A stretch of 64,000 nt of DNA from Cellvibrio sp. KY-YJ-3 (lineage in GTDB: Bacteria; Pseudomonadota; Gammaproteobacteria; Pseudomonadales; Cellvibrionaceae), in the NCBI RefSeq assembly GCF_008806955.1, contig NZ_CP031727.1:1240001-1304000 (forward strand). The letters run 5' to 3'. The notes beneath the pieces were generated by a model, which had not been told where the DNA came from, made no database searches, and was given only the letters and a program-made list of their open reading frames with translations. Both the position numbers and the translations under genes were made by a program. Shown one piece after another: positions 8,889 through 18,355 of the stretch; position 1 is the stretch's first letter; the number at the start of each line of letters is the position of its first letter.

Positions 8889-8955
8889 CGTCATTCCTGC
8901 GAACGCAGGAATCCATTTTTACAAGGGTTGGATCCCCGCGTGCGCGGGGATGACG
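8889..8955. repeat. REP doublet (REPIN-like) between metK and ahcY
   Basis: Two small palindromes in opposite orientation: 8889-8915 (CGTCATTCCTGCG / CGCAGGAATCCA) and 8929-8955 (TTGGATCCCCGCG / CGCGGGGATGACG). The outer ends are inverted, giving the arrangement of a REPIN. A single unit almost identical to the second half lies inside the ubiH-ubiI gene at 59146-59172. Confidence 0.85.
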
Positions 8956-8974
8956 ATGGTTTATAAATCAATTT

Positions 8975-10129
8975 TTACAGCGCTTTCTTCAGTGCATCCG
9001 CTTTATCGGTTTTTTCCCACGTAAAATCGGGCAGCTCGCGACCAAAGTGACCGTAAGCCGCAGTCTGGCGATAGATTGGACGTTTCAAATCGAGCATTTG
9101 GATCAGGCCACGTGGGCGCAGGTCAAAGTTTTCGCGAATTAAATCGATAATCGCGCTATCCGAAATTTTGCCAGTGCCAAAAGTATTGATGGAAATTGAC
9201 GTGGGTTCAGCAACACCAATGGCGTAGCTCACTTGAATTTCACACTTGTCGGCCAAACCGGCAGCAACAATATTTTTAGCAACGTAACGACCAGCATAAG
9301 CTGCAGAGCGATCTACTTTGGATGGATCTTTACCGGAAAATGCACCGCCGCCATGACGCGCCATGCCGCCGTAGGTATCCACAATAATTTTGCGACCAGT
9401 CAAACCGCAATCGCCCACGGGGCCGCCGATAATAAATTGGCCGGTGGGGTTGATATGGTATTGCGTATCTTTGTGCAGCCACTCAGCAGGTAATACGTTT
9501 TTGATAATTAATTCGCGCACTGCTTCGCGAATTTCTGCTTGTTTTACGCTGGGGCTGTGTTGGGTAGACAAAACCACAGCGTCGATGGCTACGGGTTTGC
9601 CGTTTTCATAGCGCAGCGTTACCTGACTTTTTGCATCGGGACGCAACCAGGGTAATTCGCCGCTCTTGCGCAATTGTGCTTGCTTTTCTACCAGGCGATG
9701 CGCGTAATAAATCGGCGCGGGCATTAACACAGATGTTTCATTGGTGGCAAAACCAAACATCAAACCCTGGTCGCCTGCGCCCAAATCTTTATCATCAGCT
9801 TCATCAACACCCATGGCGATATCGGATGATTGTTTGCCGATTGCATTTAATACGGCACAAGAGGCGCCATCGAAACCGACATCACTTGAATCGTAACCAA
9901 TATCCAAAATTACCTGGCGAATTAAATCTTCCAAATCCACATAGGTAGAGGTGCGCACTTCACCGGCGACAATCGCCATACCGGTTTTTACTAATGTTTC
10001 TACCGCAACACGCGCGTTGGGGTCATCTTTTAAAATTGCATCGAGCACGGCATCAGAAATCTGATCCGCTAATTTATCGGGGTGACCTTCGGAAACCGAT
10101 TCGGAGGTAAAGACGGAATATTCGGACAT
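8975..10129 (-). CDS. metK: S-adenosylmethionine synthase (MetK)
   Basis: Makes S-adenosylmethionine from methionine and ATP; 384 residues, the normal length. Signatures: [19 protein letters not shown] (ATP/methionine site), [12 protein letters not shown], and the P-loop-like [19 protein letters not shown]. The first residues [12 protein letters not shown] make the start certain. It lies 47 bases downstream of the sahR-like regulator, too close for an independent promoter to be obvious, so both are probably one transcript. Confidence 0.97.
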   Translation of the reverse strand: MSEYSVFTSESVSEGHPDKLADQISDAVLDAILKDDPNARVAVETLVKTGMAIVAGEVRTSTYVDLEDLIRQVILDIGYDSSDVGFDGASCAVLNAIGKQSSDIAMGVDEADDKDLGAGDQGLMFGFATNETSVLMPAPIYYAHRLVEKQAQLRKSGELPWLRPDAKSQVTLRYENGKPVAIDAVVLSTQHSPSVKQAEIREAVRELIIKNVLPAEWLHKDTQYHINPTGQFIIGGPVGDCGLTGRKIIVDTYGGMARHGGGAFSGKDPSKVDRSAAYAGRYVAKNIVAAGLADKCEIQVSYAIGVAEPTSISINTFGTGKISDSAIIDLIRENFDLRPRGLIQMLDLKRPIYRQTAAYGHFGRELPDFTWEKTDKADALKKAL

Positions 10130-10176
10130 GGTGATTTCCCTTAAAGAAATTAAATCAAAAAAAATAATTAACTAAA

Positions 10177-11202
10177 TTAAAAATTCGCTGGCTTAAAAAA
10201 TTGGCGCAATTGAATTTGGAAACCGTTGCGCAAGGCAAAATACACACTCTGGCCTTCTTCGAGTTTTGCCGCTTGCGCCCAGCGCGAAAAATCCTGTGGT
10301 TCAAATCCTTGCCATAAATCGCCGCAAGCGTCGCGCGCCCAAGCTTGTTCGTGGCGACAGAGATCGCAGATCAGCAGCGCGCCGCCCGGCGCTAGCACAT
10401 TGCTTAAATCCTGAAAAATATCGGCGGGCGATGGTGTGTGGTGCAATACCATATTCACCAGTATGCAATCGGCCAATACTTTGTGGTTGAGTAAGCTCTG
10501 GGTATCGCCGTGGATAAATTCGATATTGCGCAGATTCTTTTCGCTGGCAAATGCACGCGCCTTGTCGAGCATATTGGCGGCGTTATCCAGCGCAACAACT
10601 TGGTTAAATTGGTGCGCAAGTACCGAGAGAAATTCACCTTCGCCGGGGCCAACTTCCAGTGCGAGATTTTTGGCGCGCAGCACTGTGTTGTTGAGCAGTT
10701 GTGTCATCTGCTCGGCGTACACTGGATAGCTGGCAATTAAATCTTGCTGCGCGCGAAATTTATCCGCGTTCTCGCTGAAAAACGTTTGTGCGGCCTGGCT
10801 GCGCTCTTGCTGCAATTCGCGGATGGGCGCGAGCAAATGTTCGGCAATCGGCAAGGTGTCCACCGTTGCGAATAATTGTTGCTGTAAGGCGGCGAGCGGA
10901 TGATCCGGCGCTAAATAGGCGCGGCGATAAAAAATCGAATTGGCCTCGCGCCGCGAACTTAATAAGCCGGCGTTATTGAGCACCTTGAGGTGATGGCTCA
11001 TGCCTGACTGTTTGATCGCAAAAATCCGGCACAGCTCCAATACCCCGAACGAATCCTGGCTGAGTACACGCAATATCTCCAGGCGCAGTGGATCACCTGC
11101 GGCTTTGAGCAAATTGGCGAGGGGGCTGAGCGGCGTTTCCAATTCGACCATATCGGTCAGTACGGGCAGGCCGTCAGTGGTGTCGTGCAGGGAGTGGTTC
11201 AT
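10177..11202 (-). CDS. sahR: ArsR-family regulator fused to a SAM-dependent methyltransferase domain (SahR-like)
   Basis: 341 residues in two parts. Residues about 20-105 are an ArsR winged helix (AAGDPLRLEILRVLS, IKQSGMSHHLKVLNNAGLLSSRREANSIFYRR) without the metal-binding cysteines of ArsR proper. Residues about 155-300 are a Rossmann methyltransferase-like domain with motif I LALEVGPGEGEFLSVL and VALDNAANMLDKA. SahR regulators of proteobacteria (known family) sense S-adenosylhomocysteine and control the methionine cycle; the operon with metK, ahcY and metF supports that role, and the methyltransferase-like fold could be the ligand-binding part. A 34-bp palindrome 46 bases before the start is the probable operator. 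Confidence 0.85.
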   Translation of the reverse strand: MNHSLHDTTDGLPVLTDMVELETPLSPLANLLKAAGDPLRLEILRVLSQDSFGVLELCRIFAIKQSGMSHHLKVLNNAGLLSSRREANSIFYRRAYLAPDHPLAALQQQLFATVDTLPIAEHLLAPIRELQQERSQAAQTFFSENADKFRAQQDLIASYPVYAEQMTQLLNNTVLRAKNLALEVGPGEGEFLSVLAHQFNQVVALDNAANMLDKARAFASEKNLRNIEFIHGDTQSLLNHKVLADCILVNMVLHHTPSPADIFQDLSNVLAPGGALLICDLCRHEQAWARDACGDLWQGFEPQDFSRWAQAAKLEEGQSVYFALRNGFQIQLRQFFKPANF

Positions 11203-11247
11203 GGTTTGATCAATGGCTGGTAAGTGCTGTGCAGTCTAGCAGCCTGA

Positions 11248-11281
11248 AAAACCTATATCAAAATATTTTGATATAGGTTTT
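11248..11281. promoter_or_regulatory. 34-bp perfect palindrome, candidate SahR operator
   Basis: Half site AAAACCTATATCAAAAT is followed immediately by its exact reverse complement. It is centred 62 bases before the sahR-like start, where an autoregulatory repressor of the sahR-metK-ahcY-metF operon would bind. Dyads with ATATCAA/TTGATAT-like halves suit ArsR-family dimers. Assignment to this regulator is inference. Confidence 0.7.
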
Positions 11282-11631
11282 AGTCGTTTTTAGTTCGAAT
11301 TGAGCAAATAAATGGCTTTTTCGATCTTTGGGGCGGTTTTTATTGATTAATTGTGTCTATGCCCTCGGTTATTCCTTTACGGGCAGCGCCTGCTGGGCGA
11401 AAATGCTCGCCCATTTTGTCAGCGGGCTTTTGTTTTCTCCCTAAAAGCGCGCTCCCAGCGACGGCGGCTGGAACCCAACGACATAAAAGCCCATCAGAGG
11501 CCTGTAAATAAGTGGCATTTGCCCATTAGTGCTTTGCAACCCCGGGGCGTTCCTGATTCGAATTCATCGGCTCGGGCAGCGGCGCCCACCTACAACAGCA
11601 ATCAACTTATACGTAAGGAGCCTTGAGTTTC
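11282..11631 (+). other. Intergenic region upstream of tktA
   Basis: About 350 bases between the palindrome and tktA with no supported gene. It must hold the tktA promoter and leader. The short open frame inside it has no family resemblance. No riboswitch was recognised. The strong AAGGAG at 11615-11620 serves tktA. Confidence 0.5.
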
Positions 11632-13635
11632 ATGCCAACTCGCCAACATCTTGCCAATGCTATTCGTGTCCTCTCGATGGACGCCGTTCAAAAAGCTAAC
11701 TCAGGCCACCCGGGCGCCCCTATGGGCATGGCGGATATCGCCGAAGTTCTCTGGAACGACTTTTTGCAACACAACCCGCAAAACCCTGAGTGGGCCGATC
11801 GCGACCGTTTTGTATTGTCCAACGGCCATGGTTCCATGCTGATTTACTCCCTGCTGCACCTGAGCGGTTACGCGGTTTCTATGGCAGACCTGCAGCAATT
11901 CCGCCAACTCCACTCCAACACCCCTGGTCATCCGGAGCGCGGCTACACTCCCGGTGTTGAAACCACCACCGGCCCCTTGGGTCAGGGTATTGCCAACGCT
12001 GTGGGTATGGCGCTGGCAGAAAAAGTACTCGCGGCGCAATTCAACCGCGACGGCCATCAAGTCGTTAATCACTTCACCTATTGCTTCCTCGGCGACGGCT
12101 GCATGATGGAAGGTGTTTCCCACGAAGCTTGCTCTTTGGCAGGTACTTTAGGTCTGGGCAAACTCATTGCCTTCTACGATGACAACGGTATTTCTATCGA
12201 CGGCCATGTTGAAGGCTGGTTTACCGATGACACACCCAAGCGTTTTGAATCCTACGGCTGGCACGTAATTCCGGCGGTTGATGGCCACGATGCAGCAGCT
12301 ATTAAAGCAGCCATCGAAGCGGCGCGCGCTGAAACTAGCAAGCCAACCCTCATCGTTACCAAAACCATCATCGGTTTCGGTTCACCGAACAAACAAGCCT
12401 CACACGACTGCCACGGCTCACCACTCGGTTTGGAAGAAGTCGCACTGGTGCGTAAAACCCTGAACTGGGAATACGAGCCCTTTGTGGTTCCTGCCGATGT
12501 TTACGAAGGTTGGGATGCAAAAGCCAAAGGTGCGGCGGCAGAAAAAGCCTGGGGCGAAAAACTGGCTGCTTATAAAGCTGCTTATCCAGAACTGGGCGCC
12601 GAATTTGAGCGCCGTGTGATCAAAGGCGACTTGCCAGCCGACTTCGCTGCCAAAGCTGAAGCGTTTATCGCTGAGACTCAAGCCAAAGGCGAGAAAATCG
12701 CCAGCCGTAAAGCGTCACAAAATACTATCGCGGCATTCGTTGAGTGGCTGCCAGAAATCCTCGGCGGTTCCGCTGACCTCGCGGGTTCCAACCTGACGTT
12801 GGTTAAAAAATCCAAAGGCGTAGAAGCGGGCGATGCAAGCGGTAACTACGTGTATTACGGTGTGCGCGAATTTGGTATGAGCGCGATCATGAACGGTGTA
12901 TCTGCTCACGGTGGTTTTATCCCCTACGGCGCAACCTTCCTGATGTTCCAACAATACGCGGCCAACGCGGTGCGTATGTCGGCACTGATGAAACTGCGCA
13001 ACGTGTTCGTTTATACCCATGACTCCATCGGTCAAGGTGAAGACGGCCCGACGCACCAGCCAATCGAAGTGCTTGGCACCTTGCGTTTGACGCCTAACCT
13101 GGACACCTGGCGCCCTGCGGACAGCACCGAGTCAGTAGTGGCTTGGAAAGCTGCAGTAGAGCGTAAAGATGGCCCTGCTGCGTTGGTATTCAGCCGTCAA
13201 AACCTGGATTTCTTTGCGCGTACCGAAGCGCAAGTCGCCAATATCGCCAAAGGCGGTTATGTATTGGTTGATTCAGTAGGCGAGCCAGATGCAATTTTGA
13301 TCGCTACCGGTTCAGAAGTGGGCGTAACCGTAAAAGCAGCAGAAGCACTGAAAGCCAAAGGCCGCAATATCCGTGTGGTATCTATGCCTTCAACTTCTGT
13401 GTTTGATCAACAAGACGTGGCTTACAAAGAATCGGTATTGCCGATCAGCGTTGGCGCCCGCGTTGCAGTTGAAACTGCACATGCCGATTACTGGTACAAG
13501 TACGTCGGTTTCGATGGACGCATCATCGGCATGACCACCTTCGGTGAATCAGCCCCCGGCAACAAACTGCTCGAACACTTCGGTTTCACTGTCGATAACA
13601 TAGTGAACACTGTGGAAGAGTTGTTGGAAGACTAA
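11632..13635 (+). CDS. tktA: Transketolase (TktA)
   Basis: Thiamine-diphosphate enzyme (667 residues) exchanging two-carbon units between sugar phosphates, linking the pentose phosphate pathway with glycolysis. Clear family blocks: [23 protein letters not shown] at the N-terminus, the ThDP-binding [19 protein letters not shown] with [34 protein letters not shown], and [17 protein letters not shown] at the C-terminus. The ATG at 11632 matches the usual [11 protein letters not shown] start, 11 bases after AAGGAG. In many relatives epd or gap lies between tkt and pgk; here only a terminator and 130 bases do. Confidence 0.96.
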   Translation: MPTRQHLANAIRVLSMDAVQKANSGHPGAPMGMADIAEVLWNDFLQHNPQNPEWADRDRFVLSNGHGSMLIYSLLHLSGYAVSMADLQQFRQLHSNTPGHPERGYTPGVETTTGPLGQGIANAVGMALAEKVLAAQFNRDGHQVVNHFTYCFLGDGCMMEGVSHEACSLAGTLGLGKLIAFYDDNGISIDGHVEGWFTDDTPKRFESYGWHVIPAVDGHDAAAIKAAIEAARAETSKPTLIVTKTIIGFGSPNKQASHDCHGSPLGLEEVALVRKTLNWEYEPFVVPADVYEGWDAKAKGAAAEKAWGEKLAAYKAAYPELGAEFERRVIKGDLPADFAAKAEAFIAETQAKGEKIASRKASQNTIAAFVEWLPEILGGSADLAGSNLTLVKKSKGVEAGDASGNYVYYGVREFGMSAIMNGVSAHGGFIPYGATFLMFQQYAANAVRMSALMKLRNVFVYTHDSIGQGEDGPTHQPIEVLGTLRLTPNLDTWRPADSTESVVAWKAAVERKDGPAALVFSRQNLDFFARTEAQVANIAKGGYVLVDSVGEPDAILIATGSEVGVTVKAAEALKAKGRNIRVVSMPSTSVFDQQDVAYKESVLPISVGARVAVETAHADYWYKYVGFDGRIIGMTTFGESAPGNKLLEHFGFTVDNIVNTVEELLED

Positions 13636-13651
13636 GCAAGTAAAAGCATAC

Positions 13652-13680
13652 AAACACCCGGCGCGAGTCGGGTGTTTTGT
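13652..13680 (+). terminator. Terminator after tktA
   Basis: Stem AACACCCG / CGGGTGTT with an 8-base loop followed by TTGTTTT. It separates tktA from pgk. Confidence 0.8.
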
Positions 13681-13768
13681 TTTATCACCACCTGGTGCAA
13701 AAACAATAGGCAAACTGATTACAATGGCATTGGTTTTTATTCGGAGCCCTTTTTAAAAGGTGAAAAGC

Positions 13769-14941
13769 ATGACAGTTAAATTAATGAAAGATCAGGATCT
13801 CGCTGGCAAACGTGTATTGATTCGTCAGGATCTGAACGTGCCATTAGAAGATGGACGTATCACCAGTGCGGTGCGTATCGACGCTTCTATTCCTACCATT
13901 CAAGCGGCGTTGGCGGCAGGAGCCAAGGTCATGGTGATGTCGCACCTCGGGCGCCCCGATGAAGGTGTGTACGATGAGTCTGCCTCGTTGGCGCCAGTGG
14001 CAAAATACCTGAGCGAGAAATTAGGTCGCGCGGTTCCGCTGGTAAAAGATTGGGTGGATGGTTTCTCTGATCAAGGTGATTTGGTGCTGTTGGAAAACGT
14101 TCGCTTCAACGTGGGCGAAGGCAAAAATTCTGATGAGCTTTCCAAAAAAATGGCGGCATTGTGCGACGTGTTTGTAATGGACGCCTTTGGTACTGCGCAT
14201 CGCGCGCAAGCATCAACGCACGGTGTAGCCAAGTTTGCCCCTGTTGCCTGTGCTGGCCCATTGTTGGCAGGTGAGTTGGACGCTTTGGCTAAAGTGCTCG
14301 ATAACCCGGCGCGCCCCTTGGTGGCGATTGTGGGTGGTTCAAAAGTATCAACCAAATTGAGTGTGTTGGATGCCTTGTCAAAAATTGCTGACATTCTGGT
14401 GGTGGGTGGTGGTATTTCCAACACTTTTGTTGCGGCCGCGGGCAATCAAGTGGGCAACTCGCTGTACGAAAAAGATTTGATCCCCGAAGTCCAGCGCCTG
14501 TGCAAAACCACCGAAGTGGTATTTGCGACTGATGTGCGTGTGACCAAAGAAGGCTTTAAAGAGTGGAACCACAAATCAGTGGCGACCGTTAAAAAGCCAA
14601 GTGAAATTGAAGCGGACGAAGAGATTATCGACTACGGCCCGGAAACCGCAGCACGTGTGGCCGAGATCATCAAAAACGCCAAAACCGTACTGTGGAACGG
14701 CCCTTGTGGTGTGTTTGAGTTTGATGCTTTTGCCCAGGGCACTGAAACCATTTCGCGCGCGATTGCCGAGAGCGACGCTTTCTCGGTAGCCGGTGGTGGC
14801 GATACCTTGGCTGCAATCGATAAGTGGAATCTGGCAGACAAAATCTCCTACGTATCTACCGGTGGCGGCGCATTCCTGGAGTTCGTAGAAGGAAAAGTAT
14901 TGCCAGCAGTAGCGATTCTGGAAGAGCGCGCCAAGGGTTGA
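13769..14941 (+). CDS. pgk: Phosphoglycerate kinase (Pgk)
   Basis: Glycolytic/gluconeogenic kinase (390 residues) moving phosphate between 1,3-bisphosphoglycerate and ADP. Motifs: [63 protein letters not shown], and the nucleotide loop [15 protein letters not shown]. Start at ATG 13769 with AAAAGGTG in front; the GTG at 13760 overlaps that site. Terminators on both sides suggest a single-gene transcript. Confidence 0.96.
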   Translation: MTVKLMKDQDLAGKRVLIRQDLNVPLEDGRITSAVRIDASIPTIQAALAAGAKVMVMSHLGRPDEGVYDESASLAPVAKYLSEKLGRAVPLVKDWVDGFSDQGDLVLLENVRFNVGEGKNSDELSKKMAALCDVFVMDAFGTAHRAQASTHGVAKFAPVACAGPLLAGELDALAKVLDNPARPLVAIVGGSKVSTKLSVLDALSKIADILVVGGGISNTFVAAAGNQVGNSLYEKDLIPEVQRLCKTTEVVFATDVRVTKEGFKEWNHKSVATVKKPSEIEADEEIIDYGPETAARVAEIIKNAKTVLWNGPCGVFEFDAFAQGTETISRAIAESDAFSVAGGGDTLAAIDKWNLADKISYVSTGGGAFLEFVEGKVLPAVAILEERAKG

Positions 14942-14965
14942 TTGATTAACCCTGCGTAGATCGAC

Positions 14966-14995
14966 AAAAAGCGACCTGCGGGTCGCTTTTTTTAT
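14966..14995 (+). terminator. Terminator after pgk
   Basis: Stem AAAAAGCGACC / GGTCGCTTTTT with loop TGCG and seven T residues. Confidence 0.88.
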
Positions 14996-15330
14996 GGGGC
15001 AGCGCCTGGTTTTTAGTCTCAAATAAGGAATTTCGTGCCGTGCGACTAGGTTCCACTTTTCGGCGTGAGTGGTATCTACACACTGGCGGTAACTCTTCCC
15101 ACTTTCTTAACCTATTGAAAAATAAATAGATTTAATTTCCCCTTCCGCTAATCCTAAAAAAAATGGGTGTCATCGATTGATCCTGTGTTGACTGAGACGA
15201 CAGCTAAAAATTGGCTGGTAGCATGAAAGTGTGAAAGCAGTCTCCGCGGCGAGCCCTTACCCGATTCCACGTCTGCTGACACGGTTAACAACATTCCCTG
15301 TTAATAACGAATAAGGCACTGGGGTCATTT
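14996..15330 (+). other. Intergenic region upstream of the di-heme oxidoreductase gene
   Basis: No gene seen in about 335 bases. It contains one copy of the motif TGAGACGACA (15193-15202) flanked by CTG/CAG, shared with other promoters of the locus, and otherwise A+T-rich promoter-like sequence. Confidence 0.5.
15193..15202 (+). promoter_or_regulatory. Candidate locus operator, copy 1 (TGAGACGACA)
   Basis: Lies 129 bases before the di-heme oxidoreductase start. With its flanks it reads CTG-AGACGA-CAG, an inverted pair of arms around a six-base core. See the other copies at 18292, 19523, 19582, 25753 and 25983. Confidence 0.45.
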
Positions 15331-18222
15331 ATGAAGAATCAATCAAGCAATCGCTATCGCTTGTCCCTGGGGGGGCTGGCGCTGGTGGCATCCATTAGCT
15401 GCGTTACCGGTTTTGCACCCTCGGTATTGGCGCAAACCGTCAGTTCCAGCAGTGCGGCATCAGTTGCCAGTACTACCGGTATCACCCAGACTGCGGCCAC
15501 TGCCGCGCAGTTGTATGTGAATACCACTCACTGGGCCGATGCGCATTACATCATCAATGGCGGTGGGCAATTAAACGTAGCCATGACCGCGCAGGATGGG
15601 CGAAAAGTCGTCAACCTCACCAATTTGCCGGCTGGCGCCACCATTCAATATCGCTTTACCTACTTCAATGGCAGTTTCGCGGTGGATGCGCCCTGGAGTA
15701 CGTTTACGTTGGGCAGCCTCTCCTCCAGCTCGGTTGTATCCAGCTCAATCGCTCCGGTATCCAGCTCATCCGCACCTAGCTCGGTGGCGCCTTCCAGTTC
15801 AATAGCTCCGTCCAGCTCAGTTGCGCCTTCAAGTGCGAGTGTGGCATCCAGCAGTTCGGTCGCCAGTACCCTGTGCCAGATGCAACAGGCAGGCCCCACC
15901 AGTGCTACGGTAAATTTGACCAGCAGCAGTTGGGCGACCTTGCACTACGCGGTGAATGGCGGAGGTCAGCTCAATGTGAGCATGAACCAGTCCGGCGGTA
16001 ACAATAGTTATGTGATTAACGGTCTGGCGGCGGGTAATCAGATCAGTTATCGCTGTACCTATTGGGATACGGCAGCAGGTTTTGCGCGTGAGACAGCACT
16101 GGCCAGTTACACCTTTGGTTCGCTCAGCTCATCTTCCCAGCCTAGTAGTACACCACCGAGTTCCAGCAGCATAGCGCCCAGCTCAAGTAGTGCACCCAGT
16201 TCCAGTGTTGCGCCAAGTTCCAGCAGTGCCCCCAGTTCAAGTCCGGTAGCTAGCAGCTCCAGCAGTGTGGCCAGCAGCGTCGCACTGGGCGACATCACTC
16301 CATTGTTTAATCAAAACACTGCGCTTGAACCCGTTATCCAATACGACCGTGGCGATGCATTAGTCACCCGCTTCAGTGACCGTGGTCGCGATCGCCACGC
16401 CAAAGAAAACCACTTCCAAGCTTATGATCACTACCTCACCTTCTATTGGGAGCAGCGCACGGCGGCCATCGAAATTGTCGATTATGTGGCCAAAGGCGGT
16501 ACCAAGATTGTGATGAATGTGCGCGCTGAAGGTTTGCTGGACAATGCCCAAGCGGAGAATCGTTGGTGGTACGTGGGCCGCAATACTCTCGCCGAATATT
16601 GTGGCAATGGCGTGATGGATAGAGTCAATGTGCCAGGCGATAGCCGTTTCCACTACTACAAAGAGGACAGCTTCAACTGTCGCGAAGGCCGCGCTATTCA
16701 AATAGGCGACCAGATGGAGTTTGAGATCAGCCAGTTCCTGGATAAGGGCGGTGTATTGCGTGGGCGCGACAACTACTACGGTACCACCTACCTGTATATC
16801 GTCGGCCAAGGTTTGGTGCCTTGGGATGTCACAGATCGCAACGTGTTTTCCGGTGGTTTGTTCAAACAGCGCGATTCAATTCGCCTGCCAGTCAGCGCGC
16901 GTCTCGGTGGCGATACCACCTTGCACGTACAAATGACCGCTGAGCCCGACGGACACTTCCAGCAAATGGCAAACAACCTGGGTTATGAAAACGGTCAGCC
17001 GTTTGTACTCGGGCGCCGCGTGCATCACACCTCGTTCGTGGATGGTTCACACGATGAAAACTACGAAAACGGGGTTTTCACCGAAATGGTCGGCAAGGCC
17101 GGCACACGCTACATCAACCATCGCTGCTCGGATTGCCACGAGCGCAATGGCCGCGCTGAGGTAGCCGGTGTAGGCCAATCGCTGGATCTGTGGGTGTTTA
17201 AGGTAGGTGATGCCTTGGGCAATCCGCATCCGCTGCTGGGCAGTGTATTGCAGCCCGAAGCCAACGGCGGCGCCACTAGCGAAGGTGAAGCGGTTATCGC
17301 CTCCTGGACCGAGAGCAACGGTCTGCGTAAGCCGAACTACCAGTTCAGCGGCGTGCAGCCAGAGACCTTCTCTGCGCGTCTCGCCCCGCAATTGGTGGGC
17401 ATGGGTTTGTTGGAGGCCATTCCTGAGTCCGCCATTTTGGCCAACGAGGATGTGAATGACAGTAATGGCGATGGTATCTCCGGCAAGGCTCAGCGGGTGA
17501 TCGACCCCGTCACCGGCGAGACTCGTCTCGGTCGTTTTGGTTACAAAGCAGGCACCGGCAGCCTCAAACATCAAATTGCGGCGGCGTTTAATACCGATAT
17601 GGGGGTGATGACCAGCGTCATGCCCAACCCGGACTGCGGTGCTAATCAAACTAACTGCGGCCCGAGCGGTGCCGAGTTGGCCAATGAGCACCTGGACAAT
17701 CTCGTCAAATATGTCGCCCTGCTGGGGGTGCGCGGTCAGCGCGACTACAACAAACCCGAGGTAATTCAAGGCAAGGCGGTATTTGAAGTGATTGGTTGCC
17801 AGGGGTGCCATACCCCCAGTTTTGTCACCAGTGAGTTTGCGGCCTTTGCAGAGTTGCGCAGCCAGCTGATTCAACCCTATACCGATATGTTGTTGCACGA
17901 CATGGGCCCGGAGCTGGCAGACAGCTTGGGGGAAGGTGAAGCCAGCGGTGCCGAATGGCGCACCGCCCCGCTCTGGGGCTTGGGGGTATCTGCTTGTGTG
18001 ACTGGCGGTGTGACCGGTTTGCGCGGCAACGCTCCCGCTTTTGGCTTGGACGGTCAGGAGGTTTGTGTACCCAAAGAGAGCTACCTGCACGATGGCCGCG
18101 CTCGCACCATCGAGGAAGCCATTCGTTGGCATGGCGGTGAAGGTGCAAATTCCCGCGCCAACTACAACGCCCTCTCTGCCACCGACAAAGCGGCATTGCA
18201 GGCATTCCTGAAATCCCTATAA
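15331..18222 (+). CDS. Secreted di-heme oxidoreductase (DUF1111/DHOR type) with two CBM56-like modules
   Basis: 963 residues. A signal peptide (about 1-35) is followed by module 1 (about 50-133; WADAHYIINGGGQLNVAM), a polyserine/proline linker, module 2 (about 187-268; WATLHYAVNGGGQLNVSM), a second Ser/Pro linker, and a large domain (about 325-963). The modules resemble CBM56 beta-1,3-glucan-binding domains. The large domain has two CxxCH haem c sites, C599-S-D-C-H and C823-Q-G-C-H, and the DUF1111 di-haem oxidoreductase pattern LHDGRARTIEEAIRWHGGEG near the end. Glucan-binding redox proteins of this architecture in Cellvibrio and Saccharophagus are thought to take part in polysaccharide oxidation; a role as electron carrier here is inference. 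Single-gene unit with its own terminator. Confidence 0.85.
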   Translation: MKNQSSNRYRLSLGGLALVASISCVTGFAPSVLAQTVSSSSAASVASTTGITQTAATAAQLYVNTTHWADAHYIINGGGQLNVAMTAQDGRKVVNLTNLPAGATIQYRFTYFNGSFAVDAPWSTFTLGSLSSSSVVSSSIAPVSSSSAPSSVAPSSSIAPSSSVAPSSASVASSSSVASTLCQMQQAGPTSATVNLTSSSWATLHYAVNGGGQLNVSMNQSGGNNSYVINGLAAGNQISYRCTYWDTAAGFARETALASYTFGSLSSSSQPSSTPPSSSSIAPSSSSAPSSSVAPSSSSAPSSSPVASSSSSVASSVALGDITPLFNQNTALEPVIQYDRGDALVTRFSDRGRDRHAKENHFQAYDHYLTFYWEQRTAAIEIVDYVAKGGTKIVMNVRAEGLLDNAQAENRWWYVGRNTLAEYCGNGVMDRVNVPGDSRFHYYKEDSFNCREGRAIQIGDQMEFEISQFLDKGGVLRGRDNYYGTTYLYIVGQGLVPWDVTDRNVFSGGLFKQRDSIRLPVSARLGGDTTLHVQMTAEPDGHFQQMANNLGYENGQPFVLGRRVHHTSFVDGSHDENYENGVFTEMVGKAGTRYINHRCSDCHERNGRAEVAGVGQSLDLWVFKVGDALGNPHPLLGSVLQPEANGGATSEGEAVIASWTESNGLRKPNYQFSGVQPETFSARLAPQLVGMGLLEAIPESAILANEDVNDSNGDGISGKAQRVIDPVTGETRLGRFGYKAGTGSLKHQIAAAFNTDMGVMTSVMPNPDCGANQTNCGPSGAELANEHLDNLVKYVALLGVRGQRDYNKPEVIQGKAVFEVIGCQGCHTPSFVTSEFAAFAELRSQLIQPYTDMLLHDMGPELADSLGEGEASGAEWRTAPLWGLGVSACVTGGVTGLRGNAPAFGLDGQEVCVPKESYLHDGRARTIEEAIRWHGGEGANSRANYNALSATDKAALQAFLKSL

Positions 18223-18260
18223 CGACTCGTGCTGCGGAGGAGTTTAACTCCTCACCTTAT

Positions 18261-18286
18261 GGGGGCTTCAGCCCCCTTTTTTCTTT
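18261..18286 (+). terminator. Terminator after the di-heme oxidoreductase gene
   Basis: Stem GGGGGC / GCCCCC with loop TTCA and six T residues. A second small palindrome GAGGAGTT/AACTCCTC lies just before it at 18236-18252. Confidence 0.88.
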
Positions 18287-18291
18287 TGATA

Positions 18292-18301
18292 CGTCGTCTC
18301 A
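18292..18301 (-). promoter_or_regulatory. Candidate locus operator, copy 2 (TGAGACGACG)
   Basis: Minus-strand copy 55 bases before the solute-binding-like lipoprotein start. It differs from the others in the last base, so it is the weakest match. Confidence 0.3.
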
Positions 18302-18355
18302 TAACCGGAAAAGTACAACAGGTCCTCTACACTTACAGCATCTAGCGAGGTACCT

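Noticed and set aside
8847-8974. Possible SAH or SAM riboswitch before ahcY
   Set aside because: The gap is filled by a REP doublet and I could not find the conserved cores of known SAH or SAM riboswitches. A covariance-model search would settle it.
15700-16280. Tandem repeats in the cytochrome gene as a CRISPR-like or satellite array
   Set aside because: They are codon repeats of polyserine/proline linkers, common in Cellvibrio secreted enzymes, with no fixed unit or spacer pattern.
17047-18132. Long minus-strand open frame (361 codons) under the di-heme oxidoreductase
   Set aside because: It lies wholly within a well-supported gene on the other strand, has no family motif, and reflects the G+C-rich third positions of that gene.
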